The position numbers were made by a program, and so were the translations under genes. A DNA stretch of 59,703 nucleotides from Bacteroidota bacterium (GTDB lineage Bacteria; Bacteroidota; Bacteroidia; Palsa-948). Under the pieces are notes generated by a model. The model saw only the letters and a list, made by a program, of their open reading frames with translations, made no database searches and had not been told where the DNA came from. The stretch is taken from positions 39,547 through 99,249 of the forward strand of contig PLUL01000074.1 in assembly GCA_003164895.1 (NCBI GenBank), written 5' to 3'. Numbering within the stretch: position 1 is the first letter of the stretch; the number at the start of each line of letters is the position of its first letter. Positions 33,415 through 42,367 of this stretch are shown here, piece by piece.

Positions 33415-35895
33415 GTGTACTACTTCGCCAAAGATATTGCGCGCATTCTTAACGGAACCATTCATGGAAATGAAAATCCCGATGCAATCATTCGTCATTT
33501 GATGATTGATAGCCGAAGTTTGGCTTCTGCTGAAACATCTTTGTTCTTTGCGCTGAAAGGCGAGAGGCATGATGGACATAAATATCTATCCGATGCGTAT
33601 CAAAAGAGAGTTCGTAATTTTGTAGTGTCAGAACTTCCTTCTTCTGTGGAAAAGGACTACGCAGGAGCAAATTTCATCTTTGTAAAAGATACACTTGCAG
33701 CGCTTCAGCATGTATGCGCAAACCACCGCAGGAAATTTAATATTCCGGTCATCGGTATTACCGGAAGTAATGGAAAGACGATAGTGAAAGAATGGCTTTA
33801 TCAGCTGATGCAGGAAGACAAGAATATTGTTCGCAGCCCTAAGAGTTATAATTCACAAGTTGGTGTTCCGCTTTCTGTCTGGCAGATAAATGAAGAGAAC
33901 GAGCTGGCGATTTTCGAAGCAGGCATTTCCCGCCCCGATGAAATGGAAAAACTGGAGCCGATTATTTCGCCAACGATAGGACTGATTACAAATATCGGTC
34001 AGGCACACGATGAAAATTTTTTGAACTCAAAACAAAAGATACGGGAGAAGCTGAAACTTTTTGTTCATGCGACTACTTTAATTTTTAATCGCGACAACCT
34101 TGAACTGAACGATGAGATTGTTTCTAATTCTGTGATGAAGCGATTGAATCTTTTTACTTGGTCGAAAAAATCAAAAGCAAATCTTCAGATAGGAAAAATA
34201 ACGAAGGACGGAAACGAAACCGAACTTCAGGGAATTTATAATAATGAATTCATTCGGATAAAAATTTCTTTTATTGATGAAGCGAGCATAGAGAACGCCA
34301 TTCACTGCTGGTCGGTGATGCTTTTTCTCGGTTATCAGAATAAAATGATTGCCGAGCAGATGCCTCGACTTAGTCCGGTTGCAATGCGTTTGGAATTGAA
34401 AGAAGGAATTAATAATTGCTCTGTGATAAACGACAGTTATAATTCTGATTTGGGCTCGCTTGCTATTGCGCTTGATTTTCTGAATCAGCAAAAACAACAT
34501 TCAAAAAGAACTTTGGTGTTGTCAGATATTCTTCAGAGCGGCAAGAATGAAAATGAACTGTATGCTGAAGTGGCGAATCTTGTTAGAGAAAAAGGTGTTA
34601 GCAGAATTATTGGAATTGGTGAAGCAATTTCACGACAGGAAAAACAATTTGTTGGAGAGAAATATTTTTTCAAAACAACAGATGAATTTCTTTCTACCTA
34701 TAACGGGAACTTGTTCAACAACGAAACAATTCTTCTTAAAGGCGCGCGCGCTTTTCAGTTCGAAAAAATTTCCCAGCTTCTCCAGCAAAAAGCGCATGAA
34801 ACAGTGTTGGAAATTAATTTTGATTCTCTCGTTCACAACCTGAATTATTACCGCTCCAAACTTGCACCCGGCACAAAAATTATGGCGATGGTCAAAGCGT
34901 TTTCGTATGGAAGCGGTGGATTTGAAATTGCAAATGTGCTGCAATATCATCACGTAGATTATCTCGCAGTTGCTTATTCGGATGAAGGAATTGAATTGCG
35001 AAAATCCGGAATCACTTTGCCGATTATGGTAATGAATCCCGAAGAGCCGAGTTATGATGCGATGATAAAACACAATCTTGAACCTGAGATTTTCAGTTTT
35101 CGCGTGCTGAAATTATTTGATGATGCGGTGAAGCGCAGCGGTAAGACAGAACCTTTTCCAATCCACATAAAACTTGATACCGGAATGCACCGCTTGGGTT
35201 TTGAAGAAAAAGATGTCAACGAACTTGCTGTGAGAATTGCCAATACAAAATATTTGCAGATACGTTCTGTGTTTTCACATCTGGCAGGAAGCGATGAAGA
35301 ACAGCACGATGAGTTCACGCGATTGCAAATAAAAAAGTTTGGTGAGATGAGCGAAGTCATTCGTTCGCGGTTTAATTATCCCATTCTACGCCACATTCTT
35401 AACTCAGCAGGCATTGTGCGTTTTCCCGGAGCGCAGTTTGAAATGGTTCGGCTCGGTATCGGTTTGTACGGAATCGGAGCGAATGAAACAGAACAGCAAT
35501 ATTTTAAAAACGTGAGTACCTTAAAGACAACTATCTCGCAGATAAAAAATATTTCCGCTGGAGATTCAATCGGTTACAGCCGAAAATTTGTCGCGCAAAA
35601 AGATATGCGCATCGCCACCGTTCCTATCGGTTATGCAGACGGATTAAGCAGGCGGCTCAGCAACGGAAAAGGAAAAATGATTGTGAAGAGCGCGCAAGCA
35701 CCCATTGTTGGAAATGTTTGCATGGATATGTGCATGTTGGATGTTACATACATACCCTGCGCGGAAGGCGATGAAGTGATTGTGTTTGGCGAGCAGTATT
35801 CCATTCATTTGCTCGCAAAAGATATGGATACAATTTCCTACGAAGTTTTTACCGGAATTTCACGAAGAGTGAAGCGGATTTATTTTCATGAGTGA
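33415..35895 (+). CDS. murF-alr: Bifunctional MurF ligase / alanine racemase
   Basis: One 826-aa protein supplies and uses D-alanine for peptidoglycan. The N-terminal half (about residues 1-455) is a MurF-type ligase with the ATP loop GITGSNGKTIVKEW, the EAGISRPDEM segment and NDSYNSDLGSL. The C-terminal half (from about 460) is a PLP alanine racemase: the PLP Lys lies in MAMVKAFSYGSGG, the PLP-binding and catalytic regions in LDTGMHRLGF and VRLGIGLYGIG, and the final VGNVCMDMCMLDVT matches the family. The fusion is typical of Bacteroidota. The start is GTG, immediately after tdk. Confidence 0.96.
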   Translation: MYYFAKDIARILNGTIHGNENPDAIIRHLMIDSRSLASAETSLFFALKGERHDGHKYLSDAYQKRVRNFVVSELPSSVEKDYAGANFIFVKDTLAALQHVCANHRRKFNIPVIGITGSNGKTIVKEWLYQLMQEDKNIVRSPKSYNSQVGVPLSVWQINEENELAIFEAGISRPDEMEKLEPIISPTIGLITNIGQAHDENFLNSKQKIREKLKLFVHATTLIFNRDNLELNDEIVSNSVMKRLNLFTWSKKSKANLQIGKITKDGNETELQGIYNNEFIRIKISFIDEASIENAIHCWSVMLFLGYQNKMIAEQMPRLSPVAMRLELKEGINNCSVINDSYNSDLGSLAIALDFLNQQKQHSKRTLVLSDILQSGKNENELYAEVANLVREKGVSRIIGIGEAISRQEKQFVGEKYFFKTTDEFLSTYNGNLFNNETILLKGARAFQFEKISQLLQQKAHETVLEINFDSLVHNLNYYRSKLAPGTKIMAMVKAFSYGSGGFEIANVLQYHHVDYLAVAYSDEGIELRKSGITLPIMVMNPEEPSYDAMIKHNLEPEIFSFRVLKLFDDAVKRSGKTEPFPIHIKLDTGMHRLGFEEKDVNELAVRIANTKYLQIRSVFSHLAGSDEEQHDEFTRLQIKKFGEMSEVIRSRFNYPILRHILNSAGIVRFPGAQFEMVRLGIGLYGIGANETEQQYFKNVSTLKTTISQIKNISAGDSIGYSRKFVAQKDMRIATVPIGYADGLSRRLSNGKGKMIVKSAQAPIVGNVCMDMCMLDVTYIPCAEGDEVIVFGEQYSIHLLAKDMDTISYEVFTGISRRVKRIYFHE

Positions 35896-36004
35896 TTTTG
35901 TTGTATTGAGCGTACTCAAAACATCTGTTTTCAACTGCATAATTTATCCGTTCGAATAAATCCTTCGTCTGATAATATTTTTTCTGAAAAACTTATACTT
36001 TCTA

Positions 36005-36889
36005 CTACGTTGGAACGGCAGTCAGCGACATATCAAGTGATTTTACGCTATGAGTAAGCGCGCCAACAGAAATATAATCTGTTCCGCAGGAAGCATATTT
36101 GCGGATGTTCTTTTCATTCACGCCGCCGGAAATTTCGGTTTCAAATCTTCCATTGATGAGTTGAACGGCTTTTGTAATTTCCGAAGTGGAAAAGTTATCT
36201 AAAAGAATTCTGTCAATTTTTCCGATTGCAAGAATTTCATTCACTTCTTTAAGGTTTCTCGCTTCAATTTCGATTTGAAATTTTAGTTTTTTCATTTTCA
36301 GATACTCGTTTGCGGATTCGATCGCATTCTGAATTCCTCCTGCGAAATCAATGTGGTTATTTTTGATGAGAATCATATCGTACAAACCAAAACGGTGATT
36401 GTGTCCTCCACCAATCTTTACCGCCCATTTTTCTAATCCACGAACGAGCGGAGTAGTTTTGCGTGTATCCAATAATTTTATCTTATATGGTTTGCAGAGT
36501 TGAATAAGTTTGTTGGTCATGGTTGCAATGCCGCTCATTCGTTGCATGCAATTCAATACAAGTCTTTCAGCAGTTAAAATTGAACGAGCGTTTCCCTCAA
36601 CTGTAAAAGCTATGTCTCCTTTTTTAATTTGCGAACCATCTTTTTTATTTGTAGTTACTTTTAGATTTTTGTCAACTACATGGAATATTTTTTTTGCAAG
36701 TTCAATGCCGGCAATGATCCCATTTTCCTTTACTATAAGGTTAGCTTTGTTTTTTGCATTTGAAGGGATGGTAGAAATGGAAGTGTGATCGCCATTGCCG
36801 ATGTCTTCTTTTAACGCCTGACGAATGAAATGGTCAAGATCAAAATCTTTATGAAGATGATGGAGGAAAATATTTTTATTCAACATCAA
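36005..36889 (-). CDS. nadC: Nicotinate-nucleotide pyrophosphorylase (quinolinate phosphoribosyltransferase)
   Basis: This enzyme makes nicotinate mononucleotide from quinolinate and PRPP, one step before NadD in this window. It is 294 aa. Typical stretches are KEDIGNGDHTSISTIP, LNCMQRMSGIATMT, LDTRKTTPLVRGLEKWAVKIGGGHNHR (shown as a landmark) and ISVGALTHSVKSLDMSL. Its start overlaps the end of the DUF4783-like gene by 14 nt. Confidence 0.96.
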   Translation of the reverse strand: MMLNKNIFLHHLHKDFDLDHFIRQALKEDIGNGDHTSISTIPSNAKNKANLIVKENGIIAGIELAKKIFHVVDKNLKVTTNKKDGSQIKKGDIAFTVEGNARSILTAERLVLNCMQRMSGIATMTNKLIQLCKPYKIKLLDTRKTTPLVRGLEKWAVKIGGGHNHRFGLYDMILIKNNHIDFAGGIQNAIESANEYLKMKKLKFQIEIEARNLKEVNEILAIGKIDRILLDNFSTSEITKAVQLINGRFETEISGGVNEKNIRKYASCGTDYISVGALTHSVKSLDMSLTAVPT

Positions 36890-37271
36890 AACGCAGTTGC
36901 TGGAAGGTTAATTTATTGCCTTCTTTTTTGAACAGGGAATATGTCCTGAATTTTTTTCCCGATGTCGTTTCATACGAACCAATTACAGAAACATCTCCGT
37001 TTTTGGAAACACTTTTATGAATGATAGAAAATAATTTTACAGGGTTCTTTCCGAAAAAATCTTTAAGGATCAATTCTGCCTGAGCTTTGCTGTACAGATT
37101 TTCTTTGTTCGGTGGAACTTTCAGGTCAATATTAGCGGGAAAAAATTTTGCAACATTGGATGCATTTCCTGTTTTTATAGCTGCAGAAACGTCATCATTA
37201 ATATCCAAAAAAGATTCTGAGGAAGGATAATTGAGTGTAAAGCAAAATAATATGGTGAGTAAAATATTCAT
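36876..37271 (-). CDS. Secreted DUF4783-like protein
   Basis: This is a 131-aa protein with a signal-like N terminus (MNILLTILFCFTLNYPSS) and an NTF2-like body: ISAAIKTGNA-type start helix, PPNKENLYSKAQAELILKDFF, then IHKSVSKNGDVSVIGSYETTSGKKFRTY. This layout fits DUF4783, a Bacteroidota family often encoded next to nadC, as here (14-nt overlap). The ligand and role are unknown. Confidence 0.85.
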   Translation of the reverse strand: MNILLTILFCFTLNYPSSESFLDINDDVSAAIKTGNASNVAKFFPANIDLKVPPNKENLYSKAQAELILKDFFGKNPVKLFSIIHKSVSKNGDVSVIGSYETTSGKKFRTYSLFKKEGNKLTFQQLRFDVE

Positions 37272-37397
37272 GAAACTTTATCTTCTATAGCAAATATCAC
37301 GCCATTTATTAATTTTTAACTCTTAACTTTGTAATTCATCAGCAAAATTATACTTTTTTATTCTATCTCTCACTTTATATAAATTTAGATTTTGAAT

Positions 37398-37856
37398 ATG
37401 ACCATCACCCTGATCTGTACCGGAAAGACCTCTGAAAAATATATTATTGAAGGAATCAAACTTTATCTGGAGCGGATCAAGCACTATTGCAAATTTGAAA
37501 TGATTGAAATTGAATCAGGCAACGGAAATGAAATACAAATTCGGAAAAAGGAATCGGAAAATATTCTGAAAAGGGCAGGAGAAAAGGTTTTTTTAATTCT
37601 GCTGGATGAAAAGGGAAAGGAGTTGGATTCTGTAGGTTTTTCCGATTTGATAAAACATCATCAGAATATTTCTACCCGAAATCTTGTTTTTGTGATTGGG
37701 GGTGCGTATGGATTTTCGGAAGAGGTTTACAAAAGAGCAAATCTTAAAATTGCATTATCAAAAATGACTTTCCCTCATCAATTGGTAAGAGTAATATTTA
37801 TTGAACAACTTTATCGGGCAATGACGATTTTAAAAGGCGAAAAATATCATCATTGA
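37398..37856 (+). CDS. rlmH: 23S rRNA (pseudouridine(1915)-N(3))-methyltransferase
   Basis: This is a SPOUT-fold enzyme that methylates pseudouridine 1915 in helix 69. At 152 aa it has LLDEKGKELDS (substrate loop), FVIGGAYGFSEEVYKRA (SAM-binding knot) and the invariant ending LSKMTFPHQLVRVIFIEQLYRAMTILKGEKYHH (landmark). The ATG at 37398 gives MTITLICTGKT; an in-frame TTG two codons upstream is less likely. It converges with galE, overlapping by 7 nt. Confidence 0.96.
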   Translation: MTITLICTGKTSEKYIIEGIKLYLERIKHYCKFEMIEIESGNGNEIQIRKKESENILKRAGEKVFLILLDEKGKELDSVGFSDLIKHHQNISTRNLVFVIGGAYGFSEEVYKRANLKIALSKMTFPHQLVRVIFIEQLYRAMTILKGEKYHH

Positions 37857-38878
37857 TTCTTTGCCGACTGATTCAACTGCCATTTCCACGCACTTTCCAT
37901 CATCTGTTCAATGTTGAATTTTGGTTTCCATCCCAAAAGATTAAGAGCTTTTGTACTGTCTGAATAAATTGCTTCCACATCGCCTGCTCTTTGAGGAGCT
38001 ATTTTGTAATTCAGTTTTTTATTGCTGACTTTTTCAAACGCTTTTATTGCTTCAAGTACGGTAACCCCATTTCCTGTTCCTAAGTTGATAATCTCGAAAT
38101 TGTTTTTAATTTTTCTATCACACAACACCTGAAGAGCAAGCACATGCGCATATGCAATATCCGATACGTGAATATAATCGCGAATGCAGCTTCCATCCCT
38201 TGTTTTATAATCATTGCCGAACACGTTGAATTGTTCAATTTTTCCAATTGCAAATTGTGTAATAGCTGGAACAATGTTATCGGGTTTGCCAATAGGAGCT
38301 TCACCAATCAAGCCGCTTATGTGGGCACCAACAGGATTAAAATATCTTAGTGCTATGGAAAATATATTTGCATTCTCCTTTGCAAACGTAGCTATCATTT
38401 CTTCTCCTTCACGTTTTGTTTGTGCATAAGGTGATTGAGCTTTTTGTAAAGGAGATTCTTCATTAACCGGAAGTGTCTCAATGTTTCCATAAACGGAGCA
38501 GGAAGAAGAGAAAATGAAATTTTTTATTCCGAATTCTTTTATGCAGGCAAGAATATTTTTAAGCGATTCGTTGTTGTTGTGGTAATATAATTCAGGATTT
38601 GCAACCGATTCGGGAACTGATTTGAGCGCGGCAAAGTGGATTACACCTTGAATGTCTGTATTCTCCGAAAAAATATTTTTTGTATTCTCTAAATTGCATA
38701 AATCAACATCGTAATTTTTTATCTGTCTATTTGAAATATTTTTAATTCTTTCAAATGTTGCGGGAGATGAACGCAGAAAATTATCCGCAGAAATTACCTC
38801 CCATGACGTTTTCTCAATCACTTCTAATATGGTATGTGAGCCAATATAACCAGCACCGCCTGTAATGAGGATTTTCAT
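37850..38878 (-). CDS. galE: UDP-glucose 4-epimerase
   Basis: This enzyme interconverts UDP-glucose and UDP-galactose, feeding galactose into the glycan made by the neighbouring genes. It is 342 aa. The NAD-binding GGAGYIGSH is at the N terminus, SSCSVYG carries the catalytic Ser, SPYAQTKREGE the Tyr-x3-Lys pair, and GTRDGSCIRDYIHV-type and LGTGNGVTVLE segments are present. It is the last gene of the leftward unit 40879-37850. Confidence 0.95.
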   Translation of the reverse strand: MKILITGGAGYIGSHTILEVIEKTSWEVISADNFLRSSPATFERIKNISNRQIKNYDVDLCNLENTKNIFSENTDIQGVIHFAALKSVPESVANPELYYHNNNESLKNILACIKEFGIKNFIFSSSCSVYGNIETLPVNEESPLQKAQSPYAQTKREGEEMIATFAKENANIFSIALRYFNPVGAHISGLIGEAPIGKPDNIVPAITQFAIGKIEQFNVFGNDYKTRDGSCIRDYIHVSDIAYAHVLALQVLCDRKIKNNFEIINLGTGNGVTVLEAIKAFEKVSNKKLNYKIAPQRAGDVEAIYSDSTKALNLLGWKPKFNIEQMMESAWKWQLNQSAKNQ

Positions 38879-38881
38879 GAT

Positions 38882-39967
38882 TTATTTTAATAATTGTTTA
38901 AATAAGTTTAGGTATTTTTCTTTTTGTGATTCTACCGAATATTTTTCTTCCACTGTTTTTCGGGCATGAACGCCAATTTGTTTTCTCAGTTCATTGTTTT
39001 CAATCAATAGTGAAATTTTCTCAACCCATTCTTTGTTATTTTTTGCAAGATAACCATTAATTCCATCAGAAATTATTTCGCAATTCACTCCTACCGGAGA
39101 CATGATGCAGGGAATTTCAAGTGCCATATATTGCAATCCTTTTAATCCGCATTTTCCTTTTGCCCATTCGTCATCCGGCAAAGGCATGATGCCAATGTCG
39201 AAAGTGGAAAGTTCTTTTATTTCGTTCTCTTTATTCCAAGTAATTCCTGTGATTCCAAGTTCTGTATTTTTGTATGAACTGTCTCCGATAACTTTGAAAT
39301 AAATCTTATCCCCGTATTTCTGTTTCAGTTTTTTTAAAAATGGAACAGCAAACTCGAAATGTTTTATAGTAGTATGACTGCCAGTCCAGCCAATGCATAT
39401 CGTTCTTCTATCAGAATATAGGATTGCTTCTTTATGATAATCAGTATCTATGGTAGTTGGGATTACAACAACATTTTGAGAATACTTTCTTGCATAATCA
39501 GCCAAATAGTTATTTCCTGCTATTACTAAATCAGATAATGAAATTATTTTTGCTGTTTTACTTGGGTCTTTAAGCCATCCGAGTTTTTTATTTGCATCCG
39601 AAATATCAAAATGCCAGATAGCATCATCAAAATCAAAAACAATTTTTGCTTTACTTTTTCTGAATTGTTTTTCAAAATAAATTGAACGTGTCATTAATGC
39701 TTCTCTGTAAATAAAAATAATATCGTATTCGTTTTTACGAAGCAAATTCTTAAAGCGGATAAGATAACTTTGAATAAATATGGTAAGTTTAGAAAAATAA
39801 TGTCCTGTTTTATATAGTATCTTATCACTTTTTTCGTTTAGTAAAGAACTTAACTCACATGTAAATCCGTGTTGGTCTAAGTAATCGAAATATTGCTCGA
39901 ATCTGAATCGCTGACCCGGAGCGCGGTCTTTGCGGTGCGATGCTATGAATAGAATTTTTCTTTTCAT
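38882..39967 (-). CDS. GT4-type glycosyltransferase
   Basis: This is a predicted retaining glycosyltransferase of the GT-B fold, 361 aa. It starts KRKILFIASHRKDRAPGQRFR, binds a sugar nucleotide through GWTGSHTTIKHFEF and the C-terminal KCGLKGLQYMALEIPCIMSPVG segment (E-x7-E-like region), and ends with the usual helix pair VEEKYSVESQKEKYLNLF. Donor and acceptor are unknown. It lies between galE (3-nt gap) and a methyltransferase (adjacent). Confidence 0.88.
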   Translation of the reverse strand: MKRKILFIASHRKDRAPGQRFRFEQYFDYLDQHGFTCELSSLLNEKSDKILYKTGHYFSKLTIFIQSYLIRFKNLLRKNEYDIIFIYREALMTRSIYFEKQFRKSKAKIVFDFDDAIWHFDISDANKKLGWLKDPSKTAKIISLSDLVIAGNNYLADYARKYSQNVVVIPTTIDTDYHKEAILYSDRRTICIGWTGSHTTIKHFEFAVPFLKKLKQKYGDKIYFKVIGDSSYKNTELGITGITWNKENEIKELSTFDIGIMPLPDDEWAKGKCGLKGLQYMALEIPCIMSPVGVNCEIISDGINGYLAKNNKEWVEKISLLIENNELRKQIGVHARKTVEEKYSVESQKEKYLNLFKQLLK

Positions 39968-40879
39968 TTAAAGATGAATGCGTTTGCCAATCACATGCCA
40001 AAAAGGTTCGTTGGGAGAAAATCTGAGTTCTCCTAATCCTGCATTTTCCATCATTACTTTAATTTCTTCTTTGCTAAAACGTTGTTCCAATGGAGTCCCA
40101 AATCTATCCAATGCATCGTTGCGAATAATCTTGATACTTTTTCCTATATAATAGGATAGCGGAATTTTTTTGTAATAATTTTTATTTGGAAAAATAACTT
40201 TTATAAATCTCCCTACAGCAATAAATGGAATGTAAACAAAAAGGGCTATTACTTCACATAAAAAAAACTTGACAGATGTTGGCATTTTTGAAATGATATT
40301 TCTTACTAAGTTGGCAAGAGTAAAAATAAAACGAAACATAAAACCCTTGTTTTCTAAATTGTAATACAAATAAAGTAAAAACAATCCATTCTTTTTTAAT
40401 TTCTTCACTGCCTTTGCCAGGGCATTAGCAGTATCCGGAAGGTGATGCAATACGCCAAGGCAAATGATAAAATCAAAACTTTGATCAGCGAAAGGAATTG
40501 TATCAACACCCGCCCGAGTAATTCTTATATTATTTTTCTCTTGCGTTAACTTTGCAGCACTGTAAACTGCATCGCTTGGGTCAATGGCTTCAACGAAGCC
40601 AACTTTATCTGCAAGAAAATGAGACCATCTTCCAGAGCCGCATCCAAGATCGAGAGCCACCATTTCTTTTGTTAAATCAGAGGGTTGCACCACATCAAAA
40701 TATTCATTCCCGATATATTGTATTTCATTTTCAGAAAAAAAATTAAACTTATTCCATTCCTCGCCGAAAGAATTTATTGTATCTGCATGTACATGATTCT
40801 CCTTTTCTTTCAGGAAAGATGCAATTTCTTTATTCTGAAAAGAAATTATTTTTATAGGAGTCTCAGTATATAAAAGCAT
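39968..40879 (-). CDS. Class I SAM-dependent methyltransferase with hydrophobic C-terminal region
   Basis: The SAM-binding core carries VALDLGCGSGRWSHFLADKVG (motif I), EAIDPSDAVYSAA, and FDFIICLGVLHHLPDTANAL (motif IV area). The C-terminal part has a hydrophobic stretch (FMFRFIFTLANLVRNII, then VIALFVYIPFIAV), suggesting membrane contact. At 303 aa it probably methylates a lipid-linked sugar or another glycan intermediate; the target is unknown. It is the first gene of the galE unit, with a promoter at 40916-40923. Confidence 0.87.
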   Translation of the reverse strand: MLLYTETPIKIISFQNKEIASFLKEKENHVHADTINSFGEEWNKFNFFSENEIQYIGNEYFDVVQPSDLTKEMVALDLGCGSGRWSHFLADKVGFVEAIDPSDAVYSAAKLTQEKNNIRITRAGVDTIPFADQSFDFIICLGVLHHLPDTANALAKAVKKLKKNGLFLLYLYYNLENKGFMFRFIFTLANLVRNIISKMPTSVKFFLCEVIALFVYIPFIAVGRFIKVIFPNKNYYKKIPLSYYIGKSIKIIRNDALDRFGTPLEQRFSKEEIKVMMENAGLGELRFSPNEPFWHVIGKRIHL

Positions 40880-40915
40880 TTTTTTTTGAATCTTATTCTA
40901 TTTTCATAATTATAG

Positions 40916-40923
40916 CAAAGATA
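40916..40923 (-). promoter_or_regulatory. TAnnTTTG promoter of the leftward galE unit
   Basis: The minus strand reads TATCTTTG, 36 nt before the ATG at 40879. It is divergent from the element at 40977-40984. Confidence 0.5.
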
Positions 40924-40976
40924 CAGGATAACATTTACTTTAAATGAGATAAGCAAAAGATGTTAAAAAATTTATG

Positions 40977-40984
40977 TAGGTTTG
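40977..40984 (+). promoter_or_regulatory. TAnnTTTG promoter element 4 nt from an ATG
   Basis: TAGGTTTG, then TTTT, then ATG (40989). This is the third case in the window of exact TAnnTTTG-N4-ATG spacing. Confidence 0.6.
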
Positions 40985-40988
40985 TTTT

Positions 40989-42356
40989 ATGAATAATGAA
41001 ATTATTACTTATTGGGACTGGTTACTTGCGCCTTTTTATATTATAGTTATTTATATTGTTGCTTCCAGAATTAAAAATAACAACATAAAAAAAAATTCTA
41101 CATACAAGTATTTTTTATGGGGTTTATTTGCTAAGATTTTTGGTGCAATATGCTTATGTTTGATTTATGTTTATTATTACAAAGAGGGAGGAGATACTCT
41201 GGCATATCAATCTTCTGCAAAGGTACTTGTTAATTTGCTTTTTGATTCGCCGTTAAATTTTTTTAAGGTTTTCTTTGGAGATACAACTCCTGAAAATTAT
41301 TCTTACTTTAATTCTAACACTGGTTATCCAGAATTTTGGATAGATACTCAGACATTTAATGTAGTGAGATTGTGTACTTTTTTCGAGTTATTTGCATGTA
41401 AAAGTTATTTGGTAACATCTATAATTGTTTCAGTGATTAGTTTTACAGGAGTTTGGAAATTATATTTATTATTTTGTGAATTATATCCTGTAATATATCG
41501 ACAGCTTGCACTTTCAGTTCTTTTTATTCCATCTCTTGTTTTTTGGGGTTCTGGCATGCTGAAAGATTCATGGACATTAAGTGCGGCTTGTTGGTTTTGT
41601 GTTTCTTTTTACAAAGTTTTCATTCGGAGAGAAAATATTATTTATTACGTAATTTCAATGATAATTTCAGTATTGATACTCACTTCCATAAAGCCATACA
41701 TTTTTATTGGCATTTTTCCCGGATGTTTGTTGTGGTTGGTCTGGGGCAGAATCACCAAAATAACAAATTTATTTCTAAGGATTCTTGCCGGACCTGTAAT
41801 TGTAAGTTTTGGAGTATCTATAGGGGTATTCGCATGGATAAGCTTGAGTTCAGGATTTGGAGAATATTCTTCTATTGATAAAATTGTAATGAAAGCGCAT
41901 ATTTCATCTGAGGATTTAAAGCAAGAACATTATCATGGCAACTCTTTTGATATAGGGAGTTATGATCCTACACTACAGGGTATGTTATCAAAATTTCCTG
42001 AAGCAACTATTGCCGGATTGTTCAGACCTTTTTTGTGGGAAGCAAAAAATATTGTAATGATCTTGTCTGGAATTGAAAACTTAATGCTTCTTTTATTTGC
42101 AATTTATTGCATTCTAAAAAAACCTGTTCGATTTTTTACATTTGCATTTTCTGATCCTTTGGTTTTATTTTGCTTGTCCTTTGCAATAATTTTTGCTTTT
42201 TCCGTTGCAATTTCAACTTCCAATTTTGGAGCGTTAGTCAGGTTAAGAATCCCCCTGCTCCCATTTTTTCTTTCCGGGCTGTTTATGATTCATTTTAACA
42301 GTCAGAAAGAAAATGTAGAATTAAAAAAAACTAAATCTGTGTATCCTGTTTCTTGA
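40989..42356 (+). CDS. Polytopic membrane protein of the glycan locus (polymerase/flippase-like, uncertain)
   Basis: This is a 455-aa protein with about ten to eleven hydrophobic segments. Landmarks are an early YKEGGDTLAYQSSAKVL loop, FIPSLVFWGSGMLKDSWTLS, and a large loop near residues 300-345 (KQEHYHGNSFDIGSYDPTLQ). This size and layout are common for unannotated membrane proteins in Bacteroidota surface-polysaccharide loci, some of which are called O-antigen polymerase-like. No diagnostic motif allows a firm call. It is transcribed against most of the locus, from its own near-leaderless promoter. Confidence 0.8.
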   Translation: MNNEIITYWDWLLAPFYIIVIYIVASRIKNNNIKKNSTYKYFLWGLFAKIFGAICLCLIYVYYYKEGGDTLAYQSSAKVLVNLLFDSPLNFFKVFFGDTTPENYSYFNSNTGYPEFWIDTQTFNVVRLCTFFELFACKSYLVTSIIVSVISFTGVWKLYLLFCELYPVIYRQLALSVLFIPSLVFWGSGMLKDSWTLSAACWFCVSFYKVFIRRENIIYYVISMIISVLILTSIKPYIFIGIFPGCLLWLVWGRITKITNLFLRILAGPVIVSFGVSIGVFAWISLSSGFGEYSSIDKIVMKAHISSEDLKQEHYHGNSFDIGSYDPTLQGMLSKFPEATIAGLFRPFLWEAKNIVMILSGIENLMLLLFAIYCILKKPVRFFTFAFSDPLVLFCLSFAIIFAFSVAISTSNFGALVRLRIPLLPFFLSGLFMIHFNSQKENVELKKTKSVYPVS

Positions 42357-42367
42357 AAAATACATTT

